DNA of 64,000 bases. Origin: Nostoc carneum NIES-2107. Its GTDB lineage: Bacteria; Cyanobacteriota; Cyanobacteriia; Cyanobacteriales; Nostocaceae. The DNA lies in NCBI GenBank assembly GCA_002368155.1, contig AP018180.1, positions 5,355,007-5,419,006 of the forward strand. Direction: 5' to 3'. Positions 51,801 through 60,721 of this stretch are shown piece by piece (within the stretch, counting starts at the first letter, position 1; every line of letters starts with the position of its first letter). A program made the position numbers and the translations under genes. The notes beneath the pieces were generated by a model that saw only the letters and a program-made list of their open reading frames with translations, did no database searches and was not told the origin of the DNA.

Positions 51801-53582
51801 ATGAAGCTCAACTACAAACTTTACTTGTACTTATCTTTAGCTAATTTGAAATTGCTCAAGAAAAGTTACCCGGCCAAAATCATGTTTGTGGCTTTTTTGG
51901 GTACTCACATACCACTTTTAACATTACTGTTGAGTTTTATCATTTCCAACTCCTATTCTTGGGAGATGGCGGTGCGAGTTTTAATTATTGCGCTGTTAGC
52001 GACGTTAGCAGGTACAGCAGCCACTCTTTATGCCATACACCATCTCCTCGCGCCAGTGATGTTGACATCTACTGCACTACAAGACTATCTCAATAATCGA
52101 ACATTACCTGAACTGCCCACAGAGTATGTTGATGAAGCGGGGACATTGATGGCGGATGTTTCTCAAACTCTGCATAAATTAGATGAGTTGATTCATCACA
52201 TTACTAATTACGACGAATTGACAGGATTGCCTAATCAAAATTTATTCAGCGATCGCCTATCGGGTGCTGTGGCGGGAAAGTACTTTGCGCCAAACAATAC
52301 AAAAGAAGTTGGGATGCAACCTCGTCTTGGCGATCGCGCTGATTTAAATTTCTCCCCATCTCAAAATCATCAACAGCTATTAGCTATTTTTTTATTGGGT
52401 ATTGATGATTTCCTCAACATCAGTCATGCACTCAAACATAATACCTTAAATTTGTTGCTGAGAGCCGTAGCCCAGCGTTTAACCACCTGTGTGTCACCAA
52501 CAGATATTCTTGCCCATTTGAGTAAAGATGAATTTGCAATTGCGCGAGTGGAAATTCCATCTTTTGAAAGTGTGATTAAGCTATCACAATTGCTGCTAAA
52601 TACTTTAGCAAAACCATTTTATATAGAAGGCAACTCAATTCATATTACTGCCAGTATGGGCATCACAATTAATGACTTCAATGAAAGTAATAGTGTAGAG
52701 CAACTCTTACAAGAAGCGCACATCGCACTCTCCCAGGCTCAAAAACAAGGGCGTAGCCAATATTTATTTTATTCGCCAGAAATCAATGCTCGCTTACAGG
52801 AGCGACTAAGTTTAGAAACAGAATTATATGGGGCGCTGGAACGCAATGAAATGCAGGTTTATTACCAGCCTTTAATTAATTTGCATACCCAAAAAGTAAC
52901 AGCAATTGAAGCCCTAGTTCGCTGGCAACATCCTACTTTGGGTTTAGTTTCGCCAGCAAAGTTTATTCCGATTGTCGAAGCCAATGGTTTAATCACTGCC
53001 ATCGGTGAATGGGTTTTGCGAACAGCCTGTGCCCAAAATCGTGCTTGGCAGCTGGCTGGGCTACCTGCGGTTAGAGTATCAGTGAATCTGTCAGCTAGGC
53101 AATTTGAACAACCCAATTTAGTGGAGGTTGTTAGCCAAATCCTTAAGGAAACCGAACTACCGCCATCTTACTTAGAATTAGAAGTAACTGAAAGCTTTTT
53201 GATGGCTGATATTCAGAAATCGGTGAAAATCTTGAACCAATTACGAGAATTAGGTATTTGGCTAGCTCTAGATGACTTTGGTACTGGTTATTGCTCTTTG
53301 AATTACTTAACCCGCTTTCCCGTCAATATGCTGAAAATTGATCGCTCATTTGTGCAAGATATAACATCCAATCCTGATAGTGCGGCTGTTACCGATGCCA
53401 TTATTGCTTTAGCGAATAGTCTGCAATTGAAGATTACAGCCGAGGGCGTGGAAACCGAAGAACAGCTGAACTACTTAAAAAGACGAGGATGTGAGGAAGG
53501 GCAGGGATTTTACTTCAGTCGCCCTGTTCCAGCTGATATAGCTATTGAGATGTTACAGAACAGTTATGAACTAAGCAAATAA
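51801..53582 (+). CDS. membrane GGDEF/EAL protein, degenerate GGDEF, intact EAL
   Basis: Cyclic-di-GMP enzyme of about 593 residues from ATG 51801 (a TTG at 51777 in the same frame is possible; no clear Shine-Dalgarno for either). Two membrane spans near the N-terminus (VAFLGTHIPLLTLLLSFIIS and VRVLIIALLATLAGTAATLY). The GGDEF-like domain has SKDEF instead of GGDEF, so cyclase activity is doubtful. The EAL domain keeps its catalytic residues: EALVRWQHP, SVNLSARQF, EVTESF, LDDFGTGY, LKIDRSFV, AEGVETEEQ. The protein is therefore probably a c-di-GMP phosphodiesterase, perhaps with GTP regulation by the GGDEF part. Confidence 0.93.
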   Translation: MKLNYKLYLYLSLANLKLLKKSYPAKIMFVAFLGTHIPLLTLLLSFIISNSYSWEMAVRVLIIALLATLAGTAATLYAIHHLLAPVMLTSTALQDYLNNRTLPELPTEYVDEAGTLMADVSQTLHKLDELIHHITNYDELTGLPNQNLFSDRLSGAVAGKYFAPNNTKEVGMQPRLGDRADLNFSPSQNHQQLLAIFLLGIDDFLNISHALKHNTLNLLLRAVAQRLTTCVSPTDILAHLSKDEFAIARVEIPSFESVIKLSQLLLNTLAKPFYIEGNSIHITASMGITINDFNESNSVEQLLQEAHIALSQAQKQGRSQYLFYSPEINARLQERLSLETELYGALERNEMQVYYQPLINLHTQKVTAIEALVRWQHPTLGLVSPAKFIPIVEANGLITAIGEWVLRTACAQNRAWQLAGLPAVRVSVNLSARQFEQPNLVEVVSQILKETELPPSYLELEVTESFLMADIQKSVKILNQLRELGIWLALDDFGTGYCSLNYLTRFPVNMLKIDRSFVQDITSNPDSAAVTDAIIALANSLQLKITAEGVETEEQLNYLKRRGCEEGQGFYFSRPVPADIAIEMLQNSYELSK

Positions 53583-53634
53583 TTACAGTAACACACTTCT
53601 GTAATCCAAACGTCACGGGTACCTAGACAAAAGT

Positions 53635-53692
53635 AAAAGGTAAAAGGCAAAAGGATAAATTTTGTGATTGATCCTTTTTTCTTTTACCTTTT
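53635..53692. terminator. hairpin between convergent genes
   Basis: AAAAGGTAAAAG and CTTTTACCTTTT (12 bp perfect arms) with a further AAAAGGAT / ATCCTTTT inner stem. It lies between the EAL gene and the small membrane-protein gene, which converge here. Acts plausibly as a terminator in both directions. Confidence 0.65.
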
Positions 53693-53706
53693 CATGTACC
53701 TGATGC

Positions 53707-53910
53707 TTATTTAATGTTAGCCTTTGCGTCCCTCACTGCAGCAAAGAAAAATAATCCTGTGAGAGGAATACTCAATACTAAGATAATCGTCGTGGCTTGA
53801 AAGCCTAAGTCTGGTTGTCCGTAACTCAGTTCAAAAATCGAACCAACAGCCGCGATCGCTGCTACACAAGAACCAGCTAGAAATAATCCGCTTTTTGGAG
53901 TTAAATACAC
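53707..53910 (-). CDS. small two-span membrane protein, unknown function
   Basis: A 67-residue protein with two hydrophobic segments (SGLFLAGSCVAAIAAVGSIF and ATTIILVLSIPLTGLFFFAA) and a short charged tail. No family recognised beyond looking like conserved small cyanobacterial membrane proteins. It starts only 12 bp after the def stop on the same strand, so it is very probably co-transcribed with def. Confidence 0.75.
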   Translation of the reverse strand: MYLTPKSGLFLAGSCVAAIAAVGSIFELSYGQPDLGFQATTIILVLSIPLTGLFFFAAVRDAKANIK

Positions 53911-53922
53911 TACTAAACCACC

Positions 53923-54486
53923 CTATGCTACTGGTTTCACCGCCTGATACGAGAAGCCATTTTTAGATAGTTCCTGGGCCAAAGTCAAGGAATTATCTAC
54001 ACGATCTACGAATACCACGCCATTGAGGTGATCCATTTCGTGCTGAATACAGCGTGCGAGTAAGTCAGTTGCTTTTATTGTCTTAGGACGACCGTTTTCA
54101 TCTTTATAAGCAATTTCCACCACTTCTGGACGCTTGACATCCATATACACGTTAGGAATGCTCAAACATCCTTCTTGAGCAACGCAGATTTCTTTGCTTA
54201 CCTGTTTAATAGTGGGGTTAATCAATACCAATGGCGGATTAGCAGGATTATCTGGTTCTAAATCGATGACAATTAGTTGTTTATGAATACCAACCTGGGG
54301 TGCAGCCAAACCAATGCCATCTTTGCTGTACATAGTTTGCAGCATATCCCGGATTAGTTGGCGCAGTTCATCATCTACTTTGGCAATGCGCTTTGCTGGT
54401 TGACGAAGAGCGCGATCGCCTAAATAGTGAAGTTGCAAGGGCGGATTTTTTAACTTTTTTTTCTCGACAGCAATTTCGGAGGGCAT
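53923..54486 (-). CDS. def: peptide deformylase
   Basis: Removes the N-formyl group from nascent proteins. The 187-residue protein has the three deformylase motifs in order: GIGLAAPQVG, EGCLSIPNVY (metal-binding Cys), and CIQHEMDHLNG (metal-binding His pair and catalytic Glu). The basic N-terminal 15 residues precede LQLHYLGDRALRQPAKRIAK, where the fold begins. It is the typical class IB-like bacterial type. Followed directly by a small membrane-protein gene. Confidence 0.97.
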   Translation of the reverse strand: MPSEIAVEKKKLKNPPLQLHYLGDRALRQPAKRIAKVDDELRQLIRDMLQTMYSKDGIGLAAPQVGIHKQLIVIDLEPDNPANPPLVLINPTIKQVSKEICVAQEGCLSIPNVYMDVKRPEVVEIAYKDENGRPKTIKATDLLARCIQHEMDHLNGVVFVDRVDNSLTLAQELSKNGFSYQAVKPVA

Positions 54487-54686
54487 GATTCCTTATGGCT
54501 TGATTGTGAAAATTCTCTCTAGTTTAATTCTATCAATCTCTTAATGGCTGACATTCTGCTAACTGTGCTGTCAAAATTACAGAACACACAAATTCTACAC
54601 ATTCGAGTATAAATGTGATGTTATCTCGTGCCATGACTTCAGTATTTTTGTCAGGGCGCGAAATTCAATTATTGGGGTAATAATGT

Positions 54687-55589
54687 GTGTGGAAATTTTT
54701 AACTAAACTCGACTACCTCCTCAAAGAAACCTTCCTCGGCTTGCTGCGCGGAGGTTGGATGAATTGGGCAGCAGTCAGTACTGTAACTGTATTACTATTT
54801 TTGTTTGGAATGAGTCTGCAAACTTCCTGGCAAGTAGAGAAACTACTTTACCAATTTGGTAGCCAAATGGAGGTTTCAGTTTATCTAGATTCGGGGATAT
54901 CAGCCGCCAACCTGGAATCACTAGTAAAAAATATACCAGAGGTAGTAGGGACGCAAGTTATTACCAAAGAGGAAGCTTGGACTAAGTTAGTTAAAGAACT
55001 AGGAATTTCTGATATTGAAGGTGCAAACCAGCAGCTAGCAGAAAATCCCCTAGTTGATGAAATTAAAGTCAAAGCACGTAACTCGGAAGTTGTGCCTAAT
55101 TTAGCAACTAAGTTAGCTAAATTACCCGGAGTGAGTACAGTGCAGTATGTCGATGAAGTCCTCAAGCGTATCGCCCAGTTACATCAAGGTTTAAACTGGA
55201 TTACCGTAACAATTACCATCATCCTCACCTTAACTGCGATCGCTGTCACTAGTATTACCATTCGCCTGATTGTTACGGCGCGCCGACAAGAAATTGAAAT
55301 TATGCAGTTAATCGGTGCAACTACAGCTTGGATTTACCTGCCGTTTATTTTACAGGGTATAGCCTTTGGTGTATTTGGGGGTGCGATCGCTTGGAGTTTT
55401 ATTACTGTCATTCAACAATTTATCAGCAACTTGCTATCCAACCAGCCTGAATTTATTCAATTTCTTAGCAACGGCTTGCAACTTACTCCTGTACAAATTT
55501 TATTATTACCCCTAATTCTTGTAAGTTTTGGTGCAGCTGTAGGATTAATAGGTAGTTTATTTGCTGTACGGCGTTTTGCTAGAGGTTAG
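54687..55589 (+). CDS. ftsX: cell-division ABC-permease-type protein FtsX
   Basis: Integral membrane component of FtsEX, which controls septal cell-wall hydrolases. The 300-residue protein starts with GTG (54687) and has four membrane spans: about 22-45, then three at about 160-185, 210-240 and 265-290. A large outer loop between spans 1 and 2 carries MEVSVYLDSGISAANLESLV and VPNLATKLAKLPGVSTVQYV. The conserved FtsX core ARRQEIEIMQLIGATTAWIY lies after span 2. The partner ATPase gene ftsE is not next to it, as in many cyanobacteria. Confidence 0.93.
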   Translation: MWKFLTKLDYLLKETFLGLLRGGWMNWAAVSTVTVLLFLFGMSLQTSWQVEKLLYQFGSQMEVSVYLDSGISAANLESLVKNIPEVVGTQVITKEEAWTKLVKELGISDIEGANQQLAENPLVDEIKVKARNSEVVPNLATKLAKLPGVSTVQYVDEVLKRIAQLHQGLNWITVTITIILTLTAIAVTSITIRLIVTARRQEIEIMQLIGATTAWIYLPFILQGIAFGVFGGAIAWSFITVIQQFISNLLSNQPEFIQFLSNGLQLTPVQILLLPLILVSFGAAVGLIGSLFAVRRFARG

Positions 55590-55623
55590 TTATTTGGCAT
55601 TTGTCATTTGTTATTTGTTATTT

Positions 55624-55658
55624 CTCCCAGTCCCCAATCCCCAGTCCCCAGTCCCCAA
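55624..55658. repeat. CCCCAGT heptamer array
   Basis: CCCAGTCCCCAATCCCCAGT and one or two more units between ftsX and the DUF3598 gene. Translation of it creates a spurious N-terminal extension of the next open frame. Confidence 0.9.
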
Positions 55659-55664
55659 ATTCTT

Positions 55665-56474
55665 ATGACATCTAAATGGGAAAGATTACTATTAAACATT
55701 GGTGAATGGCATGGTTCATTTACCAGTTTCTCTGCCCAAGGTGAACTGCTGCAAGATATCAAAAGTGTCGTTTCTCTAGAAGGGTTAAATAATAACCAGA
55801 CAATTCGCCAAATTGTGAGCCTTCAAGGACAAGAAGATTTAGTTCTTGAATATAGTTCTTTGTCTAAAAGTATTTTATTGTTTGAAAATGGGGCATTTTC
55901 GCAAGGTTCAATTCAATTTGGCCCCTTTAGTGAATTTGGTGCAGAACTGGGTTTGATTTATGAAAATCGTCGATTGCGGCTAGTTCAGTTATTTGATAAA
56001 AATAGCCAACTAAATAAACTCACTTTGATACCAGAATATTTAGCTGGTACTGAACCTATAGTAAGCCAGAATCTACAAATCGAGGACTTGTTAGGAGAAT
56101 GGCGCGGCGAAGCAACAACAATATATACAGATTTTCGCCCTGCTAATACTGTCTCCACAACCCTAAAATTACAACTAGATGATGCTGGGCAGTTAATCCA
56201 AACTCTTTCTTTTGGACAATATACAATTACTTCCAGCGCCACAATTAAAGGCTCGATTATCCACTTTGATAAAGATCCACAAAAGCAGATGCAAGTATTA
56301 CTCCTACCTCACGGTGCTTCTGCAACTTCGCCACTCAAGATAAATTTACGCCAAAGTTTTATTCTAGAAGTGGGTTGGTTAATTAAGCCAAATCTCCGCC
56401 AACGTATGATTCGCAGCTACAGCGATAAAGGCGAATGGGTAAGCCTAACTTTAGTGACTGAAGAAAAAGTTTAA
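55665..56474 (+). CDS. DUF3598-family protein
   Basis: A 269-residue protein from the ATG at 55665 (MTSKWERLLLNIGEWHGSFT). The open frame starts at 55608, but the first 19 residues are just the translated CCCCAGT repeat. It shows the two-lobe lipocalin-like layout of DUF3598: first lobe with WHGSFTSFSAQGELLQDIKS and FENGAFSQGSIQFGPFSEFG, second lobe with LLGEWRGEATTIYTDFRPAN and ending HGASATSPLKINLRQSF. Related folds bind bilins or lipids in CpcT/CpeS-type lyases, but no function is known for this family. Confidence 0.82.
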   Translation: MTSKWERLLLNIGEWHGSFTSFSAQGELLQDIKSVVSLEGLNNNQTIRQIVSLQGQEDLVLEYSSLSKSILLFENGAFSQGSIQFGPFSEFGAELGLIYENRRLRLVQLFDKNSQLNKLTLIPEYLAGTEPIVSQNLQIEDLLGEWRGEATTIYTDFRPANTVSTTLKLQLDDAGQLIQTLSFGQYTITSSATIKGSIIHFDKDPQKQMQVLLLPHGASATSPLKINLRQSFILEVGWLIKPNLRQRMIRSYSDKGEWVSLTLVTEEKV

Positions 56475-56491
56475 AAACTGGAAGATTTAAA

Positions 56492-57046
56492 TTAAAATTC
56501 TGCTCCGCTTTCCCAAGATTCTCTTGTCAACAGCCATTCAGTTTGACTCCAGCCGCGCTCAAGCATCCAATCTGGGCTAGTAATTGTGCCGATTGTTACA
56601 AATCCATATCGCAGCGCTAAACGAGCAATACGCAAATTTGCGCTGACAGTAATACCTCGAATTTCTTTTAAACCTAGATTCTGGAATCCAAAATCAATTA
56701 TGGCTTTCGCCACTTCAATTGCGTATGCGTAACGCCCCCAAAATTTAGGTGCTAATTCTATCCCTAATTCTGCCTGTTCAGAACCGTAATTTTCTCGGCG
56801 CAGTCCACAACAACCGATTAATTCTTGGGAGTTGAAACGTTCAAAAATGGCAAGCTGATAATTGATACGCGGATATTCATTTGCCCACTGACGAAACAGG
56901 TAAAAAAGCTCACGTGTATAATTGGGTGCTACTTCTTCCGGCGAACAAAATTCAGCATACCTTGGATCGGTATGATAGGCGAAAAAAGCAGGCTCGTCTT
57001 CTGTAATAAAGTCTCGCAGCAGAAATCTTTTAGTGAGAATTTCCAT
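56492..57046 (-). CDS. GNAT acetyltransferase, RimJ/RimL type
   Basis: A 184-residue RimJ/RimL-like acetyltransferase. ILTKRFLLRDFITEDEPAFF is the typical start, followed by YQLAIFERFNSQELIGCCGL, AELGIELAPKFWGRYAYAIE (acetyl-CoA loop, with W-G-R-Y replacing the common W-G-x-G-Y), and GLKEIRGITVSANLRIARLA. Members acetylate ribosomal proteins or small amines; the substrate here is unknown. Convergent with the DUF3598 gene, 17 bp apart. Confidence 0.88.
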   Translation of the reverse strand: MEILTKRFLLRDFITEDEPAFFAYHTDPRYAEFCSPEEVAPNYTRELFYLFRQWANEYPRINYQLAIFERFNSQELIGCCGLRRENYGSEQAELGIELAPKFWGRYAYAIEVAKAIIDFGFQNLGLKEIRGITVSANLRIARLALRYGFVTIGTITSPDWMLERGWSQTEWLLTRESWESGAEF

Positions 57047-57150
57047 AGCCAGTGACTCCAGCCTGATTATTCAAGTGCAAGTAAAAGGCGATCGCACCTA
57101 CAGATACAGAACTGTTCGCAGCCCTTCATCTACTTCTATCTGGCTCTTTC

Positions 57151-57738
57151 TTATACTAAACTACAAGGACTTTGCAACGCTTTGTGTAGTAGGGCTTGAT
57201 AATCTCCATCATTAATGCGGTAAGCACCAAATCTCTCTAAATGGGGATTCATCATTTGTGCGTCAAACAGTATAAATCTCTTCTGGCGTAATCTCTCTAC
57301 CAATTTCACCATAGCTACCTTTGAGCCTTCGGGAATGCGATAAAACATGGATTCGCCAATAAAAGCACCTGCGATCGCAATTCCTAAAATTCCCCCTGCA
57401 AGTTCGTCACCTTGCCAAGTTTCAAAACTAAAAGCGTAACCATTCTGATACAAAAGCCAATAAATCTTTTCTAATTCCGGCGAAATCCAAGTTGTTTCGC
57501 GGTTCGCGCACCCAGCCACTACTGCTTTAAAATCACGGTTAATTGCCACTGTAAACCGTTCTTGATTCAAAACACGCCGCAAAGATTTAGGATAGCGAAA
57601 TCTTTCATCTAAAGGAATTAATGTGCGATCGCGACTACCATACCAGCCCAATCCCTGACTATCATCAGCCATGAGAAAATAGCCTTGAGCATAACCCTGA
57701 ATAATAGCAGCGATATCATATTCCATAGTGAAGATCAC
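57151..57738 (-). CDS. aat: leucyl/phenylalanyl-tRNA--protein transferase
   Basis: Transfers Leu or Phe from tRNA to N-terminal Arg/Lys of proteins, making N-degrons for ClpS/ClpAP(C). The 195-residue protein has [39 protein letters not shown], a [20 protein letters not shown] block, [29 protein letters not shown] (start of this block given only as key residues G-G and G-E-S-M-F) and [15 protein letters not shown]. The start could be at either of two nearby Met (57738 or 57726). Confidence 0.94.
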   Translation of the reverse strand: MIFTMEYDIAAIIQGYAQGYFLMADDSQGLGWYGSRDRTLIPLDERFRYPKSLRRVLNQERFTVAINRDFKAVVAGCANRETTWISPELEKIYWLLYQNGYAFSFETWQGDELAGGILGIAIAGAFIGESMFYRIPEGSKVAMVKLVERLRQKRFILFDAQMMNPHLERFGAYRINDGDYQALLHKALQSPCSLV

Positions 57739-57822
57739 AATTCAAAAACTCATATTCCGAACGCTATTCGATGTTAACAGTCATCCTTTGCGTTCCTTTG
57801 CGTCCCTCTGCGTTTAAAAAAA

Positions 57823-58152
57823 ATGACAGAACCAATTCCACCTATCACCCTACCACCATCAGAAAATCCCCAGCTAGAAGGCGAATGGTTACAACAACGC
57901 CTGCTGCGGTGGCTGGATGCAGAATTTCTGCCAGAAATTGTCAATCAAAAGATTGCTCAACGCGCCGCCCAGATTTTTATGCGCCAACGCATGGAAGGAG
58001 AAAACGACCTCGGTTCTCTGGTAATTGCCATTGTCACAGAGATGCAAGCGTTTGATTTTTCTAAAAGCTTTTATGGAGAGTTTGCGATCGCTAACGCTGT
58101 CAGCGATCTACTCTTAGAAAGTTTGGGAATCGATCGGTGTTGTGGTCAATAA
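57823..58152 (+). CDS. conserved cyanobacterial protein of unknown function
   Basis: A 109-residue soluble helical protein: GEWLQQRLLRWLDAEFLPEI, VNQKIAQRAAQIFMRQRMEG, LVIAIVTEMQAFDFSKSFYG, ANAVSDLLLESLGID. It looks like a small all-helical cyanobacterial conserved hypothetical with no known domain. Its ATG is preceded by a (C)TTTGCGT simple repeat and a run of A. Divergent from aat. Confidence 0.72.
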   Translation: MTEPIPPITLPPSENPQLEGEWLQQRLLRWLDAEFLPEIVNQKIAQRAAQIFMRQRMEGENDLGSLVIAIVTEMQAFDFSKSFYGEFAIANAVSDLLLESLGIDRCCGQ

Positions 58153-58195
58153 AGAAAGTCCACGGTCAAAAGTCCACAGTCAAAAGTTTTCTCTT

Positions 58196-58279
58196 GAACG
58201 CCAGTCGCCTCAAGTCGGGAAACCCGCCCACGGCGCTGGCTCCTCTTGACTCTTGACTCTTGACTCTTGACTCTTGACT
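58196..58279. repeat. palindromic repeat plus TTGACTC heptamer array
   Basis: GCCAGTCGCC / GGCGCTGGC arms around GTCGGGAAACCCGCC (58199-58240), then five copies of TCTTGAC/TTGACTC up to the rpsN stop codon. Both types are dispersed intergenic repeats. Confidence 0.85.
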
Positions 58280-58580
58280 ACCAGCTAGACTTAACCACGC
58301 CAGGTAAAAGTCCTTCGTGCGCCCATTCCCGCAGGACGTTCCGAGACAGACCAAAGTCACGATAAACACCTCTGGGACGACCTGTTACCCAGCAACGATT
58401 GCGGCGACGGTTAGGTGCGCTGTTGCGGGGTAGTTGTTGAATTTTGCGGTGAATTTCTAGCTTTTCCAGCGGAGATTCAGCGCTTTCAAAGTCGCTCATC
58501 AACGCTTCACGCTTTTCAGCGTACTTTTCTACCAACTTAGCGCGTTTTTTCTCGCGCTCAATCATGCTCTTCTTTGCCAT
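58278..58580 (-). CDS. rpsN: 30S ribosomal protein S14
   Basis: Component of the small-subunit head. The 100-residue protein is the long, zinc-free type: [20 protein letters not shown] at the start, [20 protein letters not shown] and [20 protein letters not shown] near the end; only a single Cys is present. It stands alone, outside the main ribosomal operons, as usual in cyanobacteria. Its stop codon touches a heptamer repeat array. Confidence 0.97.
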   Translation of the reverse strand: MAKKSMIEREKKRAKLVEKYAEKREALMSDFESAESPLEKLEIHRKIQQLPRNSAPNRRRNRCWVTGRPRGVYRDFGLSRNVLREWAHEGLLPGVVKSSW

Positions 58581-58670
58581 ACTTTCTCGAATTTATTTAA
58601 AGACAGCATTTCCCATTCTACAGTTAGCACAGGCATTTGGCCTTTCTAGCAATAGGGCTGCTATTATAGC

Positions 58671-59360
58671 TTAACCTAAGGCCGCTAGCTTATTTGCGTC
58701 TGGGCATAAATCTGCTAGTTCACAAGCGATACATACAGGGGAACGGGCTTTACAGATAGCGCGTCCGTGATAAATTAGCCGAATTGACCAATTCTCCCAA
58801 TCAGGTTGAGGCAATAATTTCATTAAATCTTGCTCAATGCGGACGGGGTCTGTATGTTTTGTTAAACCCAGGTGATTGCTCAGTCGCTTCACGTGAGTAT
58901 CGACCGTTACCCCGGCATTAATGCCATAAGCATGAGCCAAAACTACATTAGCCGTCTTCCGCGCTACACCAGGAAGCTTTAACAGCTGTTCCATTTGGTT
59001 AGGAACAACAGAGTTAAACTCAGTGACAATCATTCTACAGGCAGCTTGAATATTCTTAGCTTTATTGCGATAAAACCCTGTAGAACGTACCAAATCTTCT
59101 AACTCTGCTAAGTCAGCATTAGCTAAACTCGCAGCATCGGGAAAGCGAGCAAACAAAGCTGGTGTGACTTTATTTACCCGCTCATCTGTACACTGTGCGG
59201 AGAGAATGGTTGCTACTAAAAGTTGTACAGGTGTTGAGTAGTTCAAAGAGCAAGTTGCATCTGGGTAAAGATGCTTCAGGCGATTTAAAATTTCTAGCGC
59301 CCGTTGCTTCTTAGATAAGACTTTACGCGTAATGGTCACTGGAACAGTTTTTGTACCCAC
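58671..59360 (-). CDS. nth: endonuclease III
   Basis: DNA glycosylase/AP lyase for oxidised pyrimidines in base-excision repair. The 229-residue protein has VATILSAQCTDERVNKVTPA, the helix-hairpin-helix LPGVARKTANVVLAHAYGI (catalytic Lys in the RKTA segment), VDTHVKRLSNHLGL (catalytic Asp), and four Cys for a 4Fe-4S cluster, C-x6-C-x2-C-x5-C, in CKARSPVCIACELADLC. It overlaps the upstream M50 protease gene by 25 bp, so the two are co-transcribed. Confidence 0.96.
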   Translation of the reverse strand: MGTKTVPVTITRKVLSKKQRALEILNRLKHLYPDATCSLNYSTPVQLLVATILSAQCTDERVNKVTPALFARFPDAASLANADLAELEDLVRSTGFYRNKAKNIQAACRMIVTEFNSVVPNQMEQLLKLPGVARKTANVVLAHAYGINAGVTVDTHVKRLSNHLGLTKHTDPVRIEQDLMKLLPQPDWENWSIRLIYHGRAICKARSPVCIACELADLCPDANKLAALG

Positions 59361-60433
59361 TCCAACTGGATTGTTAATTGGGTAGTTTCTTTAACGATGA
59401 GAAAGATACCTAGTCCTAACAGTAGCACCAAACCAGTTTGCATAACACTTTCTTGAATGCGGCTAGGTAAGGGTTTACCACGCACACCTTCAATCAACAG
59501 AAACGCCAACTGTCCGCCATCTAAAGCAGGTAGAGGCAAAATGTTGATAATTGCTAAGTTAATGCTGATCAGTGCCGCAAAGAAGAACAAACTACCGGTA
59601 TCATTTTGGGCAATATTAGCGCCAATTTCCACAATTTTAATCGGCCCGGCTACTTGTCCAGCAGTTTCCCCAAAGTTAGTAATTAGTTGTCCAAAACCTT
59701 TGAATGTCATTACCACAATGCGTTGAAATTCAGTAGCACCAACACTCAACGCTTCGATGGGATTAGCAACACGACGACGCTCAACTTTACCATTGGGAGA
59801 AAGCCCAATGCCAATTGTACCGCCGCTAGGTTTGGCATCTGGAGTGACATTGACAGTCAGCTTTTCATCACCACGGGCAATTTCTAACTGAACTGATTTA
59901 CCTGCACTAGTTTTAATTAATTCTCTAAAAGCGTCTATTTCTTGTAAAGAAGTACCAAATTGCCTTTGATTAGCCGCTACGATCACATCTCCTGGTTTAA
60001 TTCCTGCGTTCGCGGCTACAGAACTAACTTCTGGTGCTAGCTGTTGAATTAATACACCGGGTTGGCTAGCTTGTCCCACACCAACAACACTCACCTGTCC
60101 CACTAAAAGCATATAGGCGAATATTAAATTGGCAATGACACCTGCACTAATCACGATCGCCCGATCCAAGATAGGACGGTTACGCAGCAGATTTGGGTCA
60201 TTGGGGGGAATATCGCTATCTGGATCGTCATCGGGAAAGCCGACAAAGCCACCTAAAGGAAAAGCGCGGATAGCATATTCGGTTTCTGAACCTTGGTATT
60301 TCCAAAGAACCGGGCCAAAACCTAACGAAAACCGATTAACATGAATGCCCTGAGAACGTGCTGCAATGAAATGTCCTAGTTCGTGTACCAAGATCAAAAC
60401 AGCCAAAACTGCGATCGCTGCTAAAACTGACAT
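59336..60433 (-). CDS. rseP: M50 site-2 intramembrane metalloprotease (RseP-like)
   Basis: Zinc metalloprotease cleaving within the membrane, 365 residues. Span 1 carries LVHELGHFIAAR (HExxH, about 17-22). A PDZ domain follows (about 115-205, with GIKPGDVIVAANQRQF). The NxxPxxxLDG element is LPLPALDGGQLAFLLIEG. In cyanobacteria several S2P enzymes process membrane transcription or sigma-regulatory factors; substrates here are unknown. The usual family layout of 4 spans is present. First gene of a two-gene operon with nth (25-bp overlap). The symbol is by similarity only. Confidence 0.93.
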   Translation of the reverse strand: MSVLAAIAVLAVLILVHELGHFIAARSQGIHVNRFSLGFGPVLWKYQGSETEYAIRAFPLGGFVGFPDDDPDSDIPPNDPNLLRNRPILDRAIVISAGVIANLIFAYMLLVGQVSVVGVGQASQPGVLIQQLAPEVSSVAANAGIKPGDVIVAANQRQFGTSLQEIDAFRELIKTSAGKSVQLEIARGDEKLTVNVTPDAKPSGGTIGIGLSPNGKVERRRVANPIEALSVGATEFQRIVVMTFKGFGQLITNFGETAGQVAGPIKIVEIGANIAQNDTGSLFFFAALISINLAIINILPLPALDGGQLAFLLIEGVRGKPLPSRIQESVMQTGLVLLLGLGIFLIVKETTQLTIQLEWVQKLFQ

Positions 60434-60625
60434 AGATCAAACAAGATATTAAGCTATATACCTATCTCCATTCTAAAATGTGTCACTGGTTAGCATTGGC
60501 AGTAAATCGTCTGAATTGAACAATTTCCATCTGGCGATCGCCAAATATTAGTCAATAGTTATAAGCCAATAGGAATTCCTCCACAAAAATTATCCAACTC
60601 TTGTGGAGGCCATTAAATCCTGTAG

Positions 60626-60691
60626 GATGCGTTACGGCTCTATCAATGTATATTTCCTAGCGAATAATTCAGTGTTTAGCCGTAACGCATC
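60626..60691. repeat. GATGCGTTACGGCT inverted repeat
   Basis: Perfect 14-bp arms GATGCGTTACGGCT (60626-60639) and AGCCGTAACGCATC (60678-60691) around a 38-nt centre, between serS and the M50 protease gene. Same family as 50162-50188. Confidence 0.85.
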
Positions 60692-60721
60692 GCCCAAATT
60701 GGCTGTACAAATGACAAATAA

